Origin: Xiphydria camelus
Lineage: Eukaryota > Arthropoda > Insecta > Hymenoptera > Xiphydriidae
Assembly: GCA_963678675.1 (NCBI GenBank)
Contig: OY783195.1
Location: forward strand, 11,000,479 to 11,064,478
Direction of reading: 5' to 3'
Length of the DNA: 64,000 nt
Shown: positions 61,832 to 64,000 of the stretch, one piece after another
Layout of the letters: each line of letters begins with the position of its first letter
Position numbering within the stretch: the first letter of the stretch is position 1
The notes under the pieces: generated by a model
Database searches by the model: none
What the model was told of the DNA's origin: nothing
What the model saw: only the letters and a program-made list of their open reading frames with translations
Position numbers and translations under genes: made by a program

Positions 61832-62426
61832 CAGGTTTACAAAAAAAAAAGTCCATACTATTTGACCGGACCATGGTATTCCGAGGTATTTTTGCGTCCT
61901 GAATTCGATCCCGAGGTCATCTGAGCCCCATCACGTCAAAAAAACGAGATTTCAAGGTCATTTAGAGGTTAAAATGACCATTTTTTGGAACTGGACCCGG
62001 GACAATTTCTCAAGCGACCTGTTGAGTTGGAGGGTAGCTGTTTATGTCTTGAATACCTTCCAAACATTGGAATGGAGTCCTAAATCTCGACCGGGACTAT
62101 GACAGAACCACCCCAGTGAATAAAATGTTGCCATGATCGTTGTATCTCGCGGATTACGATCTCCCTGTCAAGGCATCCAATTCCGGCGATCCGTTCACTG
62201 TGACATATTGACAGTGGACCCAGCACTGACCCTAATGGCCTAAGAACCTTGGAGTCATGCTCTGGGTGCTGCTCAGGGCAGTCCCATTTCCTTATTTATT
62301 TATTTCGAAATCTCGTTTTTCTGACGTGATGGGGCTCAGATGACCTCGAGATCGGATTCAGGACGCAAAAATACCTCGGAATACCATGGTCCGGTCAAAT
62401 AGTCCGGACTTTTTTTTTTGTAAACC
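61832..62426. mobile_element. foldback nested in 61695-63458
   Basis: Arms 61832-61954 and 62306-62426 (GGTATTCCGAGGTATTTTTG, CTGAGCCCCATCACGTC and inverse). Centre ~350 bp with no gene; TCAAGGTCATTTAGAGGTT flanks the left arm's inner side. Confidence 0.75.
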
Positions 62427-62440
62427 TGTGTAATATTTAA

Positions 62441-62524
62441 CCCGTATCCGGTGATGTGGAGTCTGAAAGACTCCTTTACACATTGGTGTTTATGGAACAA
62501 AAAAAGTACGTCACCGGTTACGGG
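62441..62524. mobile_element. 84 bp TTAA micro-MITE
   Basis: CCCGTATCCGGTGA and inverse of CCCGTAACCGGTGA, TTAA at 62437-62440 and 62525-62528. An inner TCTGAAAGACTC palindrome lies near 62461. Confidence 0.8.
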
Positions 62525-62559
62525 TTAAGCACAAATTAACAAAAAAGTTAAAATTGGAT

Positions 62560-63250
62560 TTCACGGAGATGAGACACTGACCAAATTATTCACTTTTGTT
62601 CGTGGAATTATCTCTTTGTTTGCTTTTTTTAGTCATTGAGCTCGTGCTTTATATTTTCTTCCTCGTCTTTCTCCATTACGTAATTTATTTTCAAGATACT
62701 TAATTTGTAAATTTAGTTTGGCTCTATTCTTTCTTCTAATCTTTTTGCCGTATGCTACTCTACTTCTAGAGCTCGAGGAGGATCCAGCATTATTAGGAAT
62801 ATCATTAAGATTAAGTGTATCGATCTGCACTGGAGAGAGTTTGGTCAGTTAAACATTTTTGAACAGAAGTATTCAAGGAGGTGAGATTCACGGAGGTGAG
62901 AAATTTTAATAATTTCCGTTACACAGTAAAGCATTTTGTGGTTATCAAAAGTACGCGTGGTGTTAAAGAAACTTGTAGATGTGTTCTACTTATCTCCAGG
63001 TCAACAAGCAAATTAAATAAATAATGTCTTCTTATAATGTACTAACGGAGGCGAGGAATAATCTTGAATAAATATCTTTTCATACCTGTTTTATGAAATT
63101 ATCACAAACCATTTCAAGATTTACCAATGATTTTGACATTACTGAATCGTCAATACATATAAATTGATACCTTTTCGCACATCCTGAATAGATGGAGCAG
63201 TATTTACGAGATTTATAGTATTTTAACAAGAAAGTAACGGAGGTGAGATT
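62560..63250. repeat. iterated ACGGAGGTGAGA motif
   Basis: Occurs as ACGGAGATGAGA (~62562), GGAGGTGAGATTCACGGAGG (~62877), ACGGAGGCGAGG (~63045) and ACGGAGGTGAGATTG (~63234), all on the plus strand. Could be subterminal transposase binding sites. Confidence 0.4.
62633..62830 (-). CDS. small basic coiled-coil fragment
   Basis: About 65 codons: MQIDTLNLNDIPNNAGSSSS, SRVAYGKKIRRKNRAKLNLQ, then IKYLENKLRNGERRGRKYKA and a stop. A Ser-rich linker plus a basic coiled coil is often found between DNA-binding and catalytic parts of insect transposases, so this may be one exon of a lost enzyme. The start codon is uncertain. Family not recognised. Confidence 0.35.
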   Translation of the reverse strand: MQIDTLNLNDIPNNAGSSSSSRSRVAYGKKIRRKNRAKLNLQIKYLENKLRNGERRGRKYKARAQ

Positions 63251-63458
63251 GTTTTGGCGGACAAGACGAATTAGTAAAATTCTTTAATTTTCATGAAGAT
63301 TGAAGAAAAATGTTTGAGTGATTGCAATTAAACATTATTCTACTTATTTTACAAATATCCTAAAATTGATAATTGGTTTTTAGTTTTCTATAATACATGT
63401 AACACAGTATTGAATTCTGTATGGCCGGACAAAAAAGGTCTGCTTTTCGTGAGAATGA

Positions 63459-63773
63459 CTCAAATAGGACCTTTCAGGCTTATGCAAGTTTAATGTCTAA
63501 TCAAAAGGATATTCCATACTAAGAGAGTAGGTATATAAATGACAGTATACAACTAATAAACTCAAGAATTCATTTTAACTAGAAGGTATTGATTTCTAAT
63601 TTGAAATTAATCCATCTCGCATAAAAATTCGTCAGTTTTTAGCTCGTTAAAAATCCCTTTAGTACTGAACTTTCCATTACGATCGCTTTTGTCGTAGGAG
63701 CTACCATCATACTTCTTATATACATGTCTATTGTTCACATTCCAAGCTCGTAAAGATGCTAGTTGTCACGTCA
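63459..63773. other. unassigned spacer
   Basis: No gene or repeat recognised. Confidence 0.3.
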
Positions 63774-63777
63774 TTAA

Positions 63778-64000
63778 GGTATTCCTAGCGCGTAGGAGCG
63801 ATATTTAAGGGTGCCACACGCGAGCGGGCCCCTCATAAATCAGTAATTCTACGTCATATTATAATATACTCATATTCCCTATAATACTGATAATGAATAA
63901 ATAAGATAAGGCCAATAAGTATTCAAGTTTATTATTTACATTTTCAAATTTTGGAAAAATATTCAAATTTGAAATCTGGCAATATCGCATCACATGGTTT
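63778..64000. mobile_element. TTAA-flanked element, copy 2 (cut by window end)
   Basis: TTAA at 63774-63777 then GGTATTCCTAGCG. From GGGCCCCTCATAAATC onward it matches 4596-4765 with few differences. The right end is outside the window. Confidence 0.8.

Larger units (their letters stand above)
61695..63458. mobile_element. element with TCATTCTCACGAAAAGCAGAC ends
   Basis: A 21 bp exact inverted repeat at 61695-61715 and 63438-63458. The interior has a nested foldback, a TTAA MITE, a small basic ORF and iterated ACGGAGGTGAGA motifs. Confidence 0.65.

Overview
The window is eukaryotic and almost certainly arthropod, most likely insect. Several reading frames are split by short GT-AG introns of about 80-120 nt. 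Two divergent promoters pair a TATA box with an arthropod initiator (TCAGTT or TTAGTC type). The content is mariner, piggyBac-like TTAA, Helitron, R2-lineage LINE and CAGGGTG-ended foldback elements. I see no operons, ribosome binding sites, CRISPR arrays, rRNA or complete tRNA genes. I could not fix the species. No complete host gene is recognisable; one small candidate host exon lies at 19463-19530. The window is a transposon graveyard with some fairly well preserved elements.

Layout. 1-3680: a DDE transposon with ~0.8 kb inverted arms, a 546-codon transposase frame and a divergent small ORF. 3656-9500: a THAP-like relic, then several TTAA-flanked elements and foldbacks. 9520-14580: a nested stack of at least four insertions. 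14600-19550: MITEs, a minisatellite and an inverted pair of TTAA elements. 19554-21730: a deletion derivative of the first transposon's family. 22087-23842: a decayed nuclease/CXC gene split by a mariner. 23896-30918: foldbacks, a Helitron tail and a deleted mariner. 31165-32343: an R2-lineage LINE fragment. 33-39.8 kb: mostly MITEs and palindromes. 39868-42336: a TIR-bounded element carrying an intact 450-codon XPG/PIN-like nuclease plus CXC gene. 43523-46760: an intron-containing Tnp2-like transposase gene stopped by one in-frame TAA. 47.3-51.3 kb: a cluster of repeated palindromes. 52-56.4 kb: foldbacks and a second Helitron terminus. 56466-61550: a ~5 kb element whose inverted arms are full of AGGTCA half-sites and whose centre holds a decayed Cys-rich gene. 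61695-64000: another nested stack.

How the parts relate. Many non-coding stretches are explained by nesting, and in several cases a second copy in the window gives the empty site. Recurring themes are inverted arms hundreds of bases long with a remnant of the parental transposase at the centre, TTAA target duplications, and CAGGGTG-type ends flanked by TA. The best candidates for something under-described are the nuclease/CXC element (two independent copies here), the long-arm DDE family (two members, one with coding sequence inside its arms) and the AGGTCA-armed element. All family calls come from reading motifs by eye; no database search was run.
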